From an uncultured Chloroflexota bacterium (lineage in GTDB: Bacteria > Chloroflexota > Anaerolineae > Anaerolineales > Villigracilaceae), in NCBI GenBank assembly GCA_900696595.1, contig CAADGT010000031.1, forward strand, positions 1-43,113: a DNA stretch of 43,113 nt. The letters run 5' to 3'. Below the pieces are notes generated by a model, which saw only the letters and a program-made list of their open reading frames with translations, had not been told where the DNA came from and searched no databases. A program made the translations under genes and the position numbers. This document shows, one piece after another, positions 32,201 through 40,266 of this stretch; positions within the stretch are counted from its first letter, which is position 1; each line of letters begins with the position of its first letter.

Positions 32201-32227
32201 AAAATCCCCTCGCAAGGAGGGGATTTT
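32201..32227. terminator. Bidirectional intrinsic terminator
   Basis: AAAATCCCCTC (32201-32211), loop GCAAG, GAGGGGATTTT (32217-32227): a perfect 11-bp stem with A/T runs at both ends. It separates the exporter operon from the convergent HNH gene. Confidence 0.88.
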
Positions 32228-32229
32228 GT

Positions 32230-32733
32230 TTACCAGCCGGACACATAAGGCTCCCATTCATTATTTTCGGAGAGGTGTTTTCCGAAGATGTAACGCGCGT
32301 CCGCGGGCGGTTCTTTTGGGATGCGCAGAAGCCGCATGTGCGCTTCGTCCACTTTGCGCCCACCTTTGCGGTGATTGCATGTCGAACAAGCCGTAACCAG
32401 GTTCGTCCACATATGCCTGCCGCCCATGTGGCGCGGGATGACATGATCAATCGTCAGGCTGCCTTCGTGTTTGCCGCAATACTGGCAGGTGTATCCGTCG
32501 CGCCGGAAGATTTCGCGGCGCGTTAATTTAACGCGCGGGCGCGGGCGATGAATCTGCGATTCAAGGCGAATGACCGATGGACGCGGGATCAACTGCGTAA
32601 TGGTGCGGATGTGTCCGCGTCCGTTCGCGATCATACCGGCTTTTCCCGCAAGGATCAAAGTGACCGCCCGCCGCGTTGTGCAGACGTGGATCGGCTCAAA
32701 GTTGGCGTTGAGCACCAGTACGGGGTCGTTCAT
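32230..32733 (-). CDS. HNH endonuclease
   Basis: A 167-residue protein. The HNH/zinc unit is CQYCG (Cys83, Cys86), LTIDHVIPRHMGG (Asp96-His97), WTNLVTACSTCNHRKGGR (Asn111, Cys116, Cys119, His121). The N-terminal part (VLVLNANFEPIHVCTTRRAVTLILAGKAGMI) is the conserved domain of the common ~170-residue bacterial HNH proteins, often encoded as stand-alone genes; the role is not established and may be DNA repair or nicking. A TATAAT lies at 32755-32760 on the minus strand, so the message would have a leader of only about 14 nt without a Shine-Dalgarno. Start chosen as MNDPVLVLN. Confidence 0.88.
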   Translation of the reverse strand: MNDPVLVLNANFEPIHVCTTRRAVTLILAGKAGMIANGRGHIRTITQLIPRPSVIRLESQIHRPRPRVKLTRREIFRRDGYTCQYCGKHEGSLTIDHVIPRHMGGRHMWTNLVTACSTCNHRKGGRKVDEAHMRLLRIPKEPPADARYIFGKHLSENNEWEPYVSGW

Positions 32734-32754
32734 AAGGTTCGGACAATCGGCACG

Positions 32755-32784
32755 ATTATACATCCAGAACGAAGAATCAGTGAA
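32755..32784 (-). promoter_or_regulatory. Putative promoter for the HNH gene
   Basis: On the minus strand: TTCACT (32784-32779), 18-bp spacer, TATAAT (32760-32755). Transcription would start near 32747, about 14 nt before the ATG. The remaining gap to 33002 holds no complete gene. Confidence 0.5.
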
Positions 32785-33002
32785 TGAAGGCGTTGGGGTA
32801 TCATTGCAGGAGGTCAAACGACGGTCGCTGCGCTCTCCGCCCTTCTGGCGCGGAACGTTTTTGGGAGGATGAGCGTCATGATCCTCGAGAGTCGCTTCTC
32901 GATGCCGAAGCGTTTGATCAAGTCTGGGCGCGGACGCCAGCCCCCGGTCCGCGCGAGGCGTTGACCGATTTGTACGGTAAAGTCAAAGGAGATCCAAAGT
33001 CC

Positions 33003-33674
33003 ATGAAGAAAATTTTCATCCTCTTAGTGTTGGCGCTCGCCGCCTGCGCCCCTTCGCCGGGTTCGCAGGTCGTCCTTCCAAATCTGTTGCCTACAGCCAC
33101 GCCGTTTATTGACGCGTCCTATCCGACGGCGCAGGCGAATGTCGGCGTTCCCCAGCAGACAGCCAGCGGGGTCGAAGTGCGCGTGGAGCGGGGGTGGGTC
33201 GAGGGTAAAAACGTCAATGCGGATGTCTGCTATACGATGCCCGACGCGTCCGATTGGTCCATTTGGGCGGCGAGCCTGACGTACGGCGGGACGGTTTTAC
33301 AGGAATACGGAACGACGCTTCTGAGTTTGCAGGAAGCGGCGAACGGACAGCCCGGTTTGCGGTGCGACACATTGACCTTTGTCGTCGCCCCCGACGCCGA
33401 TCTTTCGAACGCGCTCGTCACAATCGAAGCCATCGGCGCGGCTCCGCGACCTGAGGATTATTGCGATATTTACATGCCCAAGATTCAACAGGCGATGCTC
33501 GAACGGGGGACGGGCATCTCGCTCGACTGTGTGGATGTCAACGGCGCGTTGACCATGCAGATCGTCTCGAAACCGGCGGGCATGTCGCAGGAGCAGGCGG
33601 AACAGATTGTGTTCAGCGACGAGTTCTACACGGTGAAAGGACCCTGGAGTTTTCCGTTCAATCTGGCGCAGTAA
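33003..33674 (+). CDS. Lipoprotein of unknown function
   Basis: A 223-residue protein with a lipoprotein signal (MKKIFILLVLALAAC, Cys15) and a Pro/Thr linker. The mature part has two sections. The first, about 55-145, is VEVRVERGWVEGKNVNADVCYTMPDASDWSIW through LRCDTLTFVV, a beta-rich domain with two cysteines. The second, about 155-215, is DYCDIYMPKIQQAMLERGTGISLDCVD and later MSQEQAEQIVFSDEFYTVKGPWSFPF. No family recognised. AAAGGAG (32985-32991) is 11 nt upstream of the ATG. It ends 11 bp before the TATAAT of the tyrS leader, and no terminator separates them. Confidence 0.75.
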   Translation: MKKIFILLVLALAACAPSPGSQVVLPNLLPTATPFIDASYPTAQANVGVPQQTASGVEVRVERGWVEGKNVNADVCYTMPDASDWSIWAASLTYGGTVLQEYGTTLLSLQEAANGQPGLRCDTLTFVVAPDADLSNALVTIEAIGAAPRPEDYCDIYMPKIQQAMLERGTGISLDCVDVNGALTMQIVSKPAGMSQEQAEQIVFSDEFYTVKGPWSFPFNLAQ

Positions 33675-33691
33675 AATTCCTGTTGTATAAT
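33663..33691 (+). promoter_or_regulatory. Promoter of the tyrS leader
   Basis: A perfect TATAAT at 33686-33691 with a poor -35 (CTGGCG at 33663-33668, 17-bp spacer). The -10 ends 6 nt before the leader ATG at 33698, so transcription would begin at or within a base or two of the initiation codon. Confidence 0.6.
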
Positions 33692-33697
33692 ACGGGC

Positions 33698-33745
33698 ATG
33701 TTTACCCGCGTATTCGCCGACTTGTATTATTATTCGCGCCCGTAA
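33698..33745 (+). CDS. Tyrosine leader peptide of tyrS
   Basis: A 15-codon ORF, MFTRVFADLYYYSRP, with three consecutive TAT codons at 33725-33733 and a TAA stop at 33743-33745. It has no Shine-Dalgarno; the TATAAT 6 nt upstream points to leaderless translation. It sits 147 bp before tyrS and directly in front of an intrinsic terminator with an alternative fold. Ribosome stalling on the Tyr codons when Tyr-tRNA is scarce would cover the first RNA segment of the attenuator. The peptide itself probably has no other role. The design matches the leader peptides of ribosome-mediated attenuators such as trpL or pheM. The name is left blank because no established symbol is known to me. Confidence 0.8.
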   Translation: MFTRVFADLYYYSRP

Positions 33746-33797
33746 GCCAACGCGAGGGTGTGAATTGAACGCGCCCCATCATCGCGGGCGCGTTTTT
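33732..33797 (+). promoter_or_regulatory. Ribosome-mediated transcription attenuator of tyrS
   Basis: Three mutually exclusive pairings are visible. 1:2 pause hairpin: ATTCGCGCCC (33732-33741) with GGGTGTGAAT (33756-33765), 10 bp with two G-U pairs; segment 1 starts in the last Tyr codon. 2:3 antiterminator: GGGTGTG (33756-33762) with CGCGCCC (33770-33776), 7 bp with two G-U pairs, extended by CGCGA (33751-33755) with TCGCG (33782-33786) across a 5-nt bulge. 3:4 terminator: AACGCGCCC (33768-33776) with GGGCGCGTT (33786-33794), then a T run. Stalling at Tyr codons masks segment 1, favours 2:3 and allows tyrS transcription; free translation favours 1:2 and 3:4. Confidence 0.8.
33768..33797 (+). 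terminator. Attenuator terminator before tyrS
   Basis: A perfect 9-bp G+C-rich stem, 33768-33776 with 33786-33794, 9-nt loop CATCATCGC, followed by TTTTTGTTTGATTTT (33793-33807, overlapping the stem end). It lies between the Tyr leader peptide and the tyrS coding region. Confidence 0.88.
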
Positions 33798-33810
33798 GTT
33801 TGATTTTGAT

Positions 33811-33865
33811 ATTGAATGCGTAGCGGACGTTCTCTCGCGTCCGCAGGCGAATTGATAAATTCAAT
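33811..33865 (+). promoter_or_regulatory. Second hairpin in the tyrS leader
   Basis: An outer stem ATTGAAT (33811-33817) with ATTCAAT (33859-33865) and an inner stem GCGGACG (33823-33829) with CGTCCGC (33838-33844). It lies between the terminator and the tyrS RBS (AGGAG, 33882-33886). It may isolate the RBS from the attenuator or stabilise the read-through message. Confidence 0.45.
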
Positions 33866-33892
33866 CCACGCGGGCGGTTCCAGGAGTATGTT

Positions 33893-35104
33893 ATGAAGAT
33901 AGATGAACAAGTCGAACTGTTGATGCAGGGGACCGATTATGGCGACGAGGATTTGCGAAAAGCCATGGCTTCGGAACTGCGCGAACGGTTGTTGATCGCA
34001 GAAAAGGAAAAACGCCCGTTGAAGGTGTACTGCGGCTACGACCCTACGTCAACCGATCTGCATCTCGGACACACCATTTCCATGCGCAAATTGCGCCAGT
34101 TTCAGGACTTGGGGCATGAGGTGACGTTTCTGATCGGAAGTTACACCGCGCTGGTTGGCGATCCTTCCGACAAAAACAAGGCGCGTCCGATCCTGACTCA
34201 GGAGCAGGTCGCCGAAAATGCCCGCACCTACGCCGAACAGGCTTTTCGCGTCCTGGACAAGGCGAAGACAAAAGTCCGCTACAACGGCGAGTGGCTTTCC
34301 GAACTGAACCTGCTGGATTTGATTCGCCTCGGGCAGAATTTTACCGTTCAACAATTTCTGGCGCGCGAGAACTTTGCTAAGCGGCTCGAGAAGGGCGAAC
34401 CAATCTACCTGCATGAAACCTTCTACGCGCTGATGCAGGGCTATGACGCCGCCGCCATGCAGACCGACGTGCAAGTCGGCGGTTCGGATCAGCTGTTCAA
34501 CATCATCGTAGCCGGGCGAAAATTGCAGGAAGCGCTGGGGCAGAAACCTTTGGTGGGCATCATCACGGGCATCCTTCCCGGAACGGATGGCGCGCAGAGG
34601 ATGTCCAAATCCACCGGCAATATCGTGCCGATCAACTCCGGCGCGGACGATATGTTCGGTAAATTGATGTCGGTTCCCGACTCGGCGATGGGCATTTACA
34701 TGCGTCTTGTAACCCGCTTTAGCCCGCATGAGATCGCGCAGATCGAAGCGGATGTCGCCTCCGGCGCGCTCCATCCGCGCGATGCGAAGATGAAGATGGC
34801 GAAGGAGGTTGCCGGCATCTTTTACGGCGATGCGGAAGCCGAGTCTGCGCAGGAGCGGTTCGTCAAGATGTTTCAGCAAAAAGAAGTCCCCAATGAAATG
34901 CCTGAATATCAATTGCAAGCCGGGCAGACTGTTGTGGATGTCGTCCTTGCCGCAGGGATGGCGGAGAGCAAGAGCAAGGCGCGCCAGTTGATTGATCAGA
35001 AAGGCGTGCGCCTCGATGGAGAAACGCTCGAACGCGGCGACGCGGTTTTTCCGCGCCCGGGCGTGTTGCAGGTCGGCAAGCGGCGCTTTGTGCGGGTGAA
35101 ATAG
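33893..35104 (+). CDS. tyrS: Tyrosyl-tRNA synthetase
   Basis: A 403-residue class I synthetase that charges tRNA-Tyr. The HIGH-like motif is HLGH (57-60) in CGYDPTSTDLHLGHT, the KMSKS loop is RMSKS (236-240), and YDAAAMQTDVQVGGSDQLFNI is the tyrosine/tRNA-binding middle. A C-terminal S4 domain (about 340-400) contains SKSKARQLIDQKGVRLDGE. The length and HLGH variant fit the TyrZ-like bacterial subclass. AGGAG is 6 nt before the ATG. Expression is probably set by the tyrosine attenuator upstream. A bidirectional terminator follows at 35187. Confidence 0.96.
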   Translation: MKIDEQVELLMQGTDYGDEDLRKAMASELRERLLIAEKEKRPLKVYCGYDPTSTDLHLGHTISMRKLRQFQDLGHEVTFLIGSYTALVGDPSDKNKARPILTQEQVAENARTYAEQAFRVLDKAKTKVRYNGEWLSELNLLDLIRLGQNFTVQQFLARENFAKRLEKGEPIYLHETFYALMQGYDAAAMQTDVQVGGSDQLFNIIVAGRKLQEALGQKPLVGIITGILPGTDGAQRMSKSTGNIVPINSGADDMFGKLMSVPDSAMGIYMRLVTRFSPHEIAQIEADVASGALHPRDAKMKMAKEVAGIFYGDAEAESAQERFVKMFQQKEVPNEMPEYQLQAGQTVVDVVLAAGMAESKSKARQLIDQKGVRLDGETLERGDAVFPRPGVLQVGKRRFVRVK

Positions 35105-35125
35105 AAGCAGGGACGACTCTTTCCC

Positions 35126-35143
35126 GCCGCAGAAGTTTGCGGC
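35126..35143. repeat. Small palindrome GCCGCA-GAAGTT-TGCGGC
   Basis: A 6-bp perfect stem with a GAAGTT loop, resembling the CAAACTGAAGTTTG repeats elsewhere in the window. It lies between tyrS and its terminator. Confidence 0.55.
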
Positions 35144-35186
35144 TCATCTGTAAACAACGCGGGGACGTTAGAGAATTTGGCGATAA

Positions 35187-35218
35187 AAAAAAACAGACTT
35201 GCGCGAGTCTGTTTTTTT
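35187..35218. terminator. Bidirectional intrinsic terminator
   Basis: AAAAAAACAGACT (35187-35199), loop TGCGCG, AGTCTGTTTTTTT (35206-35218): a perfect 13-bp stem. It ends tyrS on the plus strand and the tRNA operon on the minus strand. Confidence 0.93.
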
Positions 35219-35221
35219 CTG

Positions 35222-35293
35222 AGGCGTCGACGGGATTTGAACCCGTGAATGAGGGTTTTGCAGACCCTTGCCTTACCACTTGGCCACGACGCC
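35222..35293 (-). tRNA. tRNA-Cys (GCA)
   Basis: Minus-strand cloverleaf: acceptor GGCGTCG/CGACGCC, anticodon loop CTGCAAA with GCA, T loop GGTTCAAATCC, discriminator U73 as expected for cysteine. CCA is not encoded. Last of three clustered tRNAs. Confidence 0.95.
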
Positions 35294-35349
35294 GGTAAAC
35301 AAAAGGATTGCTGACCGAAAGCGATTTTCAATCTGCAATCCTCCAGTTT

Positions 35350-35422
<73 letters not shown>

Positions 35423-35446
35423 GTTTTCGACCGGTTTGGTCGAGAG

Positions 35447-35519
35447 TGCCGAGACCCAGGATCGAACTGGGGACACCGCGATTTTCAGTCGCGTGCTCTA
35501 CCAACTGAGCTATCTCGGC
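35447..35519 (-). tRNA. tRNA-Phe (GAA)
   Basis: Acceptor GCCGAGA/TCTCGGC, D arm GCTCAGTTGGTAGAGC, anticodon loop CTGAAAA with GAA, T loop AGTTCGATCCT, discriminator A73. CCA is not encoded. First of the Phe-Gly-Cys operon; a possible promoter lies just upstream. Confidence 0.95.
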
Positions 35520-35524
35520 CAAAA

Positions 35525-35553
35525 CTTATATTATTTTGTTAAGCGCACGTCAT
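35525..35553 (-). promoter_or_regulatory. Possible promoter of the tRNA operon
   Basis: On the minus strand: ATGACG (35553-35548), 17-bp spacer, TATAAG (35530-35525). The start would fall very close to the tRNA-Phe 5' end, which is tight but possible. AT-rich surroundings allow other choices. Confidence 0.35.
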
Positions 35554-35628
35554 TTTACATGCACTTTTGGGGATTGTCAAGAAAAGCGTTCGTGCAAGAA
35601 AATACAACCCATGATCGTGAAAAATTTC

Positions 35629-35657
35629 TTGACTTTTCATATTGGTTTCGATATAAT
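35629..35657 (+). promoter_or_regulatory. Strong sigma-70-type promoter of rpoB
   Basis: TTGACT (35629-35634), 17-bp spacer, TATAAT (35652-35657): 5/6 and 6/6 matches at the ideal distance. Start near 35664, leaving about 60 nt of leader before the ATG at 35726. Confidence 0.85.
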
Positions 35658-35725
35658 CTCGTGTTGCTGTCCGCCGGGCAGTTCTCATTGTTTATATACG
35701 TCATTCACCCCTGCAGGAGACAAGA

Positions 35726-38700
35726 ATGGCTTCATTGCCCCAGAAGAGTTACGCGCGCATTTCCGTCAACCTTGAATTACCCAACCTGATCGAAGTACAA
35801 CTTGATTCATTCGAAAGACTCAAAAAAGAAGGACTGGGCGACCTCTTCCATGAGATATCGCCCATTGAATCCTATAACAAGGGGATGAAGTTATTCTTTC
35901 CCAGCCGGGGGTCCGAATCCCAGCAGTGGGGCTTGAAATATTGGTTTGGCGACCCGAAACACACCATCGAAGAATGCGTCGAACGCGATCTGACCTATGC
36001 CAGCCCGCTTTATGTTTCCGTGCTGCTGTCGGGCGCCGACGTGCCGGAGCCGATCAAGCAGGATATCTTCCTGGGCGACTTCCCCGAAATGACGGACAAG
36101 GGAACCTTTATCGTCAATGGAACCGAACGCGTTGTTGTCTCGCAGTTGATCCGTTCCCCGGGCGTGTACTTCGAGGCCCCCGCCGATCGCGCCACGGGAC
36201 GCCTGCTCTCCATGGCAAAGTTGATCCCCGATCGCGGCGCGTGGATGGAGTTCGAAACCCGCAAATCCGATTACATCATCCTCAAATTCAACCGCAAACG
36301 CACTGTGCCGATTACGGTCTTCCTGCGCGCGCTCGCCGCCGTCAACGACGGGACGAAGGATTCGCCCATCAAACACGGCTCGGACGAAGAAATCCTTTCG
36401 CTGTTCAAGGATGTGGACAACAACCCCGACCGCCTGTTCATCGCCTCCACCCTTAAGCAGGAACCGGATTGGGACGAAAATTCAAAGCTAAGCGTCGCCG
36501 AACAGGCGTTGATCGAATTCTTCAAGAAGATGCGACCCGGCGACCCGGCCACGCTCGATAACGCCCGCCAATTCCTCGAAGAACAACTCTTTGACCAACG
36601 TCATTACGATCTCGAGCGCGTGGGACGTTATAAATTAAACCAGAAACTGGATCTGAATATCCCGATCCCGCACCGCACGGTGACGAAGAACGATATCCTG
36701 CGCTTGATCCGCCGCATGATCCAGATCAACAACGGCGCCGAACGCTCGGACGACATTGACCACCTCGGCAACCGCCGCGTCAAGACGGTGGGCGAGTTGA
36801 TCCAGAACAAACTGCGCATCGGTTTGCGCCGCATGGAGCGCGTCATCAAGGAACGTATGTCCATCCGCGACCAGGAACAGTTGTCGCCTGTGACGCTTGT
36901 CAACATCCGCCCGGTGGTTGCGGCTCTGCGCGAATTCTTCGGCTCTTCGCAGTTATCCCAATTTATGGATCAAACCAATCCGCTCGCCGAACTTCGCCAT
37001 AAGCGCACGCTTTCCGCTTTGGGCCCCGGCGGTTTGCGGCGCGAACGCGCCGGCTTCGACGTGCGCGATGTTCACCACTCGCACTACGGGCGTATCTGTC
37101 CGATTGAAACGCCGGAAGGTCCCAACATCGGCTTGATCGGGCGCCTTGCCTCGTTTGCGCGGGTGAACGAGTACGGCTTCATCGAGACTCCCTATCGCAA
37201 AGTGTACCGCTCCCTGCCGGCCGACAGCGACCTGCTCGAAGGGCGCACCCTGAGCGAGAACGTGTACGATCCAAAGTCGGAGGAACTGCTTTTCGAAGCC
37301 GGGACCGAAATCGATTCCAAGAGCGCCAAGAGACTTTCCCGGTTGAATTCCGAGATCGCCATTGTCCCCTTCGTGTCGGACGATGTGGTTTATCTTTCCG
37401 CCGACGCGGAGGACAAATACACCATTGCGCAGGCGAACGCCGCATTGACCGAAAAGAAGGAATTTTCGCGCGAGCGCATCTCCTGCCGCTACCACTCCGG
37501 CTTTCTGTTCTCCAGCGCCGAAAACGTGGACTTCATGGATGTCGCCCCGCATCAGGTGGTGGGCATCAGCGCCGCGTTGATCCCCTTCCTCGAACATGAC
37601 GACGCCAACCGCGCGCTGATGGGTTCGAACATGATGGCGCAGGCGGTTCCCTTGGTGCGCCCCGAAATTCCGCTCATCTCTACGGGGATGGAAAAACACG
37701 CGGCTCTGGACTCCGGCCAGGTCGTGGTGGCTGAAGCGGACGGCGAAGTCGTCTCTGTGACCGGGTCCACCATCACCGTCAAAGAGAAGCGAACCGGAAA
37801 CCGTGTCTATCAACTCCGCAAATATCAACGCTCCAATCAAAGCACATGCATTGATCAGCGCCCCTCGGTCGTGAAGGGACAGGTCATCAAGGCTGGAGAC
37901 ATCATCGCCGATTCATCCTCGACGGATAACGGACAGCTTGCGCTGGGGCAGAACGTCACCATCGCTTTCCTCTCCTGGGAAGGCGGCAACTTCGAAGACG
38001 CCATTTTGCTCTCCGAACGCCTGGTTCAGGAGGACCGCTTCACCTCCGTTCACATCGAAAAATATGAAGTGGAGGCGCGCGATACCAAACTCGGTCCCGA
38101 AGAGATCACGCGCGACATTCCGAACGTCGGCGACGACGCGATTAAAGACCTCGACGAGAACGGCATCATCCGCATCGGCGCGGAAGTGGGACCGAACGAT
38201 ATCCTCGTCGGCAAGATCACCCCGAAGGGCGAAAAAGAACTGACCCCCGAAGAACGCCTGTTGCGCGCCATCTTCGGCGAAAAATCGCGCGACGTGAAAG
38301 ACACCTCCCTGCGGATGCCGCACGGCGAACGCGGCAAGGTCGTTGATGTGAAGGTCTTCACCCGCGAGGAAAACTCAGACCTTGCCGCCGGCGTGGATAT
38401 GATGGTGCGCGTCTCCGTCGCGCAACGCCGCAAGATTACCGCGGGTGACAAAATGGCGGGACGCCACGGCAACAAGGGCGTCGTCTCCAAAGTTGTCCCT
38501 GTGGAGGATATGCCCTTCCTTGAAGACGGCACTCCGGTTGACATCATCCTCAACCCGCTTGGCGTGCCGGGGCGCATGAATATCGGGCAGGTGCTGGAAG
38601 TCCACCTCGGATGGGCGGCGAAGCGGATGGGATATCGCGCCCTCACGCCGGTCTTCGACGGAGCCAGCGAGGAGCAGATTGAAGCCGAACTCGCGCGCGC

Positions 38701-39625
38701 CTGGATCGTGGATCAGGCATGGAAGGAATCCGGATCCCGCGCCTGGGAGTGGATCAAGGAGCAGGACTACGACCCGAACAGCATCGAGGACGACGATGAA
38801 GTTCGCCGCCTCTACCTGGAAGACTGGCTGGACAAACGCCGATACGACATCTACAGCCTGAATGACCCCGCATACGCGCGCCGCGCCACCGCGCGCGAGT
38901 GGTTGCGTGAAAAGGGATACGACAACCCCGATGAGATCTTCTATGAAGACCGCAAGTCCCTCATCCGCGATCCCCGACTGGACGATGTCGCAGTGACCGC
39001 CTGCCTGCGCTTATGGCTGGAAGTCAATGGGATTACCCGCCGTGTTGCGGAGGATAAAGTGTATGAAACCGCCCAGGAACTTGCAAAGGAGCGCGGCATT
39101 CCGCTTCCGATCCTCGGCAAGCAAACTTTACGCGACGGCAAGACCGGGCTTCCGTACGATCAGCCGGTGACCGTCGGCGTGATGACCATATTGAAACTTC
39201 ATCATCTTGTCGAGGACAAGGTTCATGCGCGTTCGACGGGACCATACAGCCTTGTTACGCAGCAGCCGCTTGGCGGTAAGGCGCAATTCGGCGGGCAAAG
39301 GTTCGGCGAGATGGAAGTCTGGGCGCTCGAGGCATATGGCGCCGCACACACGCTTCAAGAAATGCTCACTGTCAAATCGGACGACGTTCAGGGCCGCGTC
39401 AACACTTATGAGGCGATTGTCAAGGGAGATCCCATCGAAGAACCGAGCATCCCGGCTTCCTTCCGCGTGTTGGTGAAGGAACTGCAATCGCTGGGTCTGG
39501 CGGTCGAGGCGATCAACGAAAGCGGCGACGTAGTCAAGTTCGGCAAGGACGAAGAGAAGACCCATCCGCCGAAACACGACACCGGTTTGTTGAGTCTGGG
39601 CGAGGAGCAATCCAGAAAAAAGTAG
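35726..39625 (+). CDS. rpoB: RNA polymerase beta subunit
   Basis: A 1299-residue subunit of the transcribing polymerase. Landmarks: [17 protein letters not shown], the rifampicin pocket from about residue 406 ([21 protein letters not shown]...LSALGPGGL, with the sensitive-type D, H and S residues), [29 protein letters not shown], and the C-terminal [32 protein letters not shown]. About 130 extra residues lie between TPVFDGAS (974-981) and RDGKTG (from 1136), rich in charged and Trp/Tyr residues. AGGAGA is about 6 nt upstream of the ATG. It is preceded by its own promoter rather than rplL, and followed by rpsL rather than rpoC. Confidence 0.97.
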   Translation: MASLPQKSYARISVNLELPNLIEVQLDSFERLKKEGLGDLFHEISPIESYNKGMKLFFPSRGSESQQWGLKYWFGDPKHTIEECVERDLTYASPLYVSVLLSGADVPEPIKQDIFLGDFPEMTDKGTFIVNGTERVVVSQLIRSPGVYFEAPADRATGRLLSMAKLIPDRGAWMEFETRKSDYIILKFNRKRTVPITVFLRALAAVNDGTKDSPIKHGSDEEILSLFKDVDNNPDRLFIASTLKQEPDWDENSKLSVAEQALIEFFKKMRPGDPATLDNARQFLEEQLFDQRHYDLERVGRYKLNQKLDLNIPIPHRTVTKNDILRLIRRMIQINNGAERSDDIDHLGNRRVKTVGELIQNKLRIGLRRMERVIKERMSIRDQEQLSPVTLVNIRPVVAALREFFGSSQLSQFMDQTNPLAELRHKRTLSALGPGGLRRERAGFDVRDVHHSHYGRICPIETPEGPNIGLIGRLASFARVNEYGFIETPYRKVYRSLPADSDLLEGRTLSENVYDPKSEELLFEAGTEIDSKSAKRLSRLNSEIAIVPFVSDDVVYLSADAEDKYTIAQANAALTEKKEFSRERISCRYHSGFLFSSAENVDFMDVAPHQVVGISAALIPFLEHDDANRALMGSNMMAQAVPLVRPEIPLISTGMEKHAALDSGQVVVAEADGEVVSVTGSTITVKEKRTGNRVYQLRKYQRSNQSTCIDQRPSVVKGQVIKAGDIIADSSSTDNGQLALGQNVTIAFLSWEGGNFEDAILLSERLVQEDRFTSVHIEKYEVEARDTKLGPEEITRDIPNVGDDAIKDLDENGIIRIGAEVGPNDILVGKITPKGEKELTPEERLLRAIFGEKSRDVKDTSLRMPHGERGKVVDVKVFTREENSDLAAGVDMMVRVSVAQRRKITAGDKMAGRHGNKGVVSKVVPVEDMPFLEDGTPVDIILNPLGVPGRMNIGQVLEVHLGWAAKRMGYRALTPVFDGASEEQIEAELARAWIVDQAWKESGSRAWEWIKEQDYDPNSIEDDDEVRRLYLEDWLDKRRYDIYSLNDPAYARRATAREWLREKGYDNPDEIFYEDRKSLIRDPRLDDVAVTACLRLWLEVNGITRRVAEDKVYETAQELAKERGIPLPILGKQTLRDGKTGLPYDQPVTVGVMTILKLHHLVEDKVHARSTGPYSLVTQQPLGGKAQFGGQRFGEMEVWALEAYGAAHTLQEMLTVKSDDVQGRVNTYEAIVKGDPIEEPSIPASFRVLVKELQSLGLAVEAINESGDVVKFGKDEEKTHPPKHDTGLLSLGEEQSRKK

Positions 39626-39635
39626 CCAAAATCCA

Positions 39636-39664
39636 TTGACGTTGTAAAAATGGCGTGATAAAAT
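39636..39664 (+). promoter_or_regulatory. Strong promoter of the rpsL-rpsG-fusA-tuf operon
   Basis: TTGACG (39636-39641), 17-bp spacer, TAAAAT (39659-39664), with TGA just before the -10 (extended element). Start near 39671, giving a leader of about 158 nt. Confidence 0.82.
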
Positions 39665-39730
39665 GCCATGCCTTTGTAAGGGAATAGGGCGCGGCTGTCT
39701 CTCCCGCCCCGAAAAACAACCGGCAGTTAC

Positions 39731-39769
39731 AAATGAGGCCATCAGGGAACGATGTTGATGGTCTCATTT
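39731..39769 (+). promoter_or_regulatory. Long hairpin in the rpsL leader
   Basis: AAATGAGGCCATCA (39731-39744) pairs with TGATGGTCTCATTT (39756-39769) over 14 bp with one G-U pair; the loop is 11 nt. No strong T run follows (TATTGCG). It could be a ribosomal-protein binding site for S7/S12 autoregulation, a weak attenuator, or an mRNA-stability element. Confidence 0.55.
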
Positions 39770-39828
39770 ATTGCGAAAAAACATAGATAAATCGTTGATT
39801 AGAAGAATTTGAACCCGGAGGCTGAGTC

Positions 39829-40245
39829 GTGCCGACAGTAAACCAGATGGTCCGCAAGGGCCGTAAAGACAAGAAATCGAAAAGCAAGGCGCCCGCTTTG
39901 CAGTTCACTTTGAACAGTTACAAGCAGCGCCGCTTCCGTCAGGATAAGGGCGCGCCGCAGAAACGCGGCGTTTGCACCGTTGTCCGCACCATGACCCCCA
40001 AGAAGCCGAACTCGGCGCTTCGCAAGATTGCCCGCGTGCGCCTGAGTAACGGCATCGAAGTCACCGCCTACATCCCTGGCGAAGGGCACCAGTTGCAGGA
40101 ACACTCCGTTGTTCTGGTTCGCGGCGGCCGCGTGAAGGACCTGCCCGGCGTGCGATATCACATCGTGCGCGGAACGCTCGACACGACCGGCGTCGCCAAC
40201 CGCAAACAAGCCCGCTCCAAATACGGCGCGAAGCGGCCCAAGTAA
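39829..40245 (+). CDS. rpsL: 30S ribosomal protein S12
   Basis: A 138-residue decoding-centre protein. It starts at GTG ([12 protein letters not shown]) with CGGAGG about 7 nt upstream. Conserved [11 protein letters not shown] carries the lysine linked to streptomycin sensitivity and [17 protein letters not shown] carries the second sensitive lysine and the aspartate that can be methylthiolated. The C-terminal basic tail ([15 protein letters not shown]) is normal. First gene of the str-type operon here. Confidence 0.97.
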   Translation: MPTVNQMVRKGRKDKKSKSKAPALQFTLNSYKQRRFRQDKGAPQKRGVCTVVRTMTPKKPNSALRKIARVRLSNGIEVTAYIPGEGHQLQEHSVVLVRGGRVKDLPGVRYHIVRGTLDTTGVANRKQARSKYGAKRPK

Positions 40246-40266
40246 TGAAGATGGAGTAATCAAGTC

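Noticed and set aside
33746..33892. T-box riboswitch before tyrS
   Set aside because: AGGGTG followed later by ACGCG faintly recalls the T-box sequence, but the UGG bulge that pairs with the tRNA end is missing, there is no Stem I or specifier loop, and the leader is too short. The Tyr codons sit in a complete start-to-stop ORF instead.
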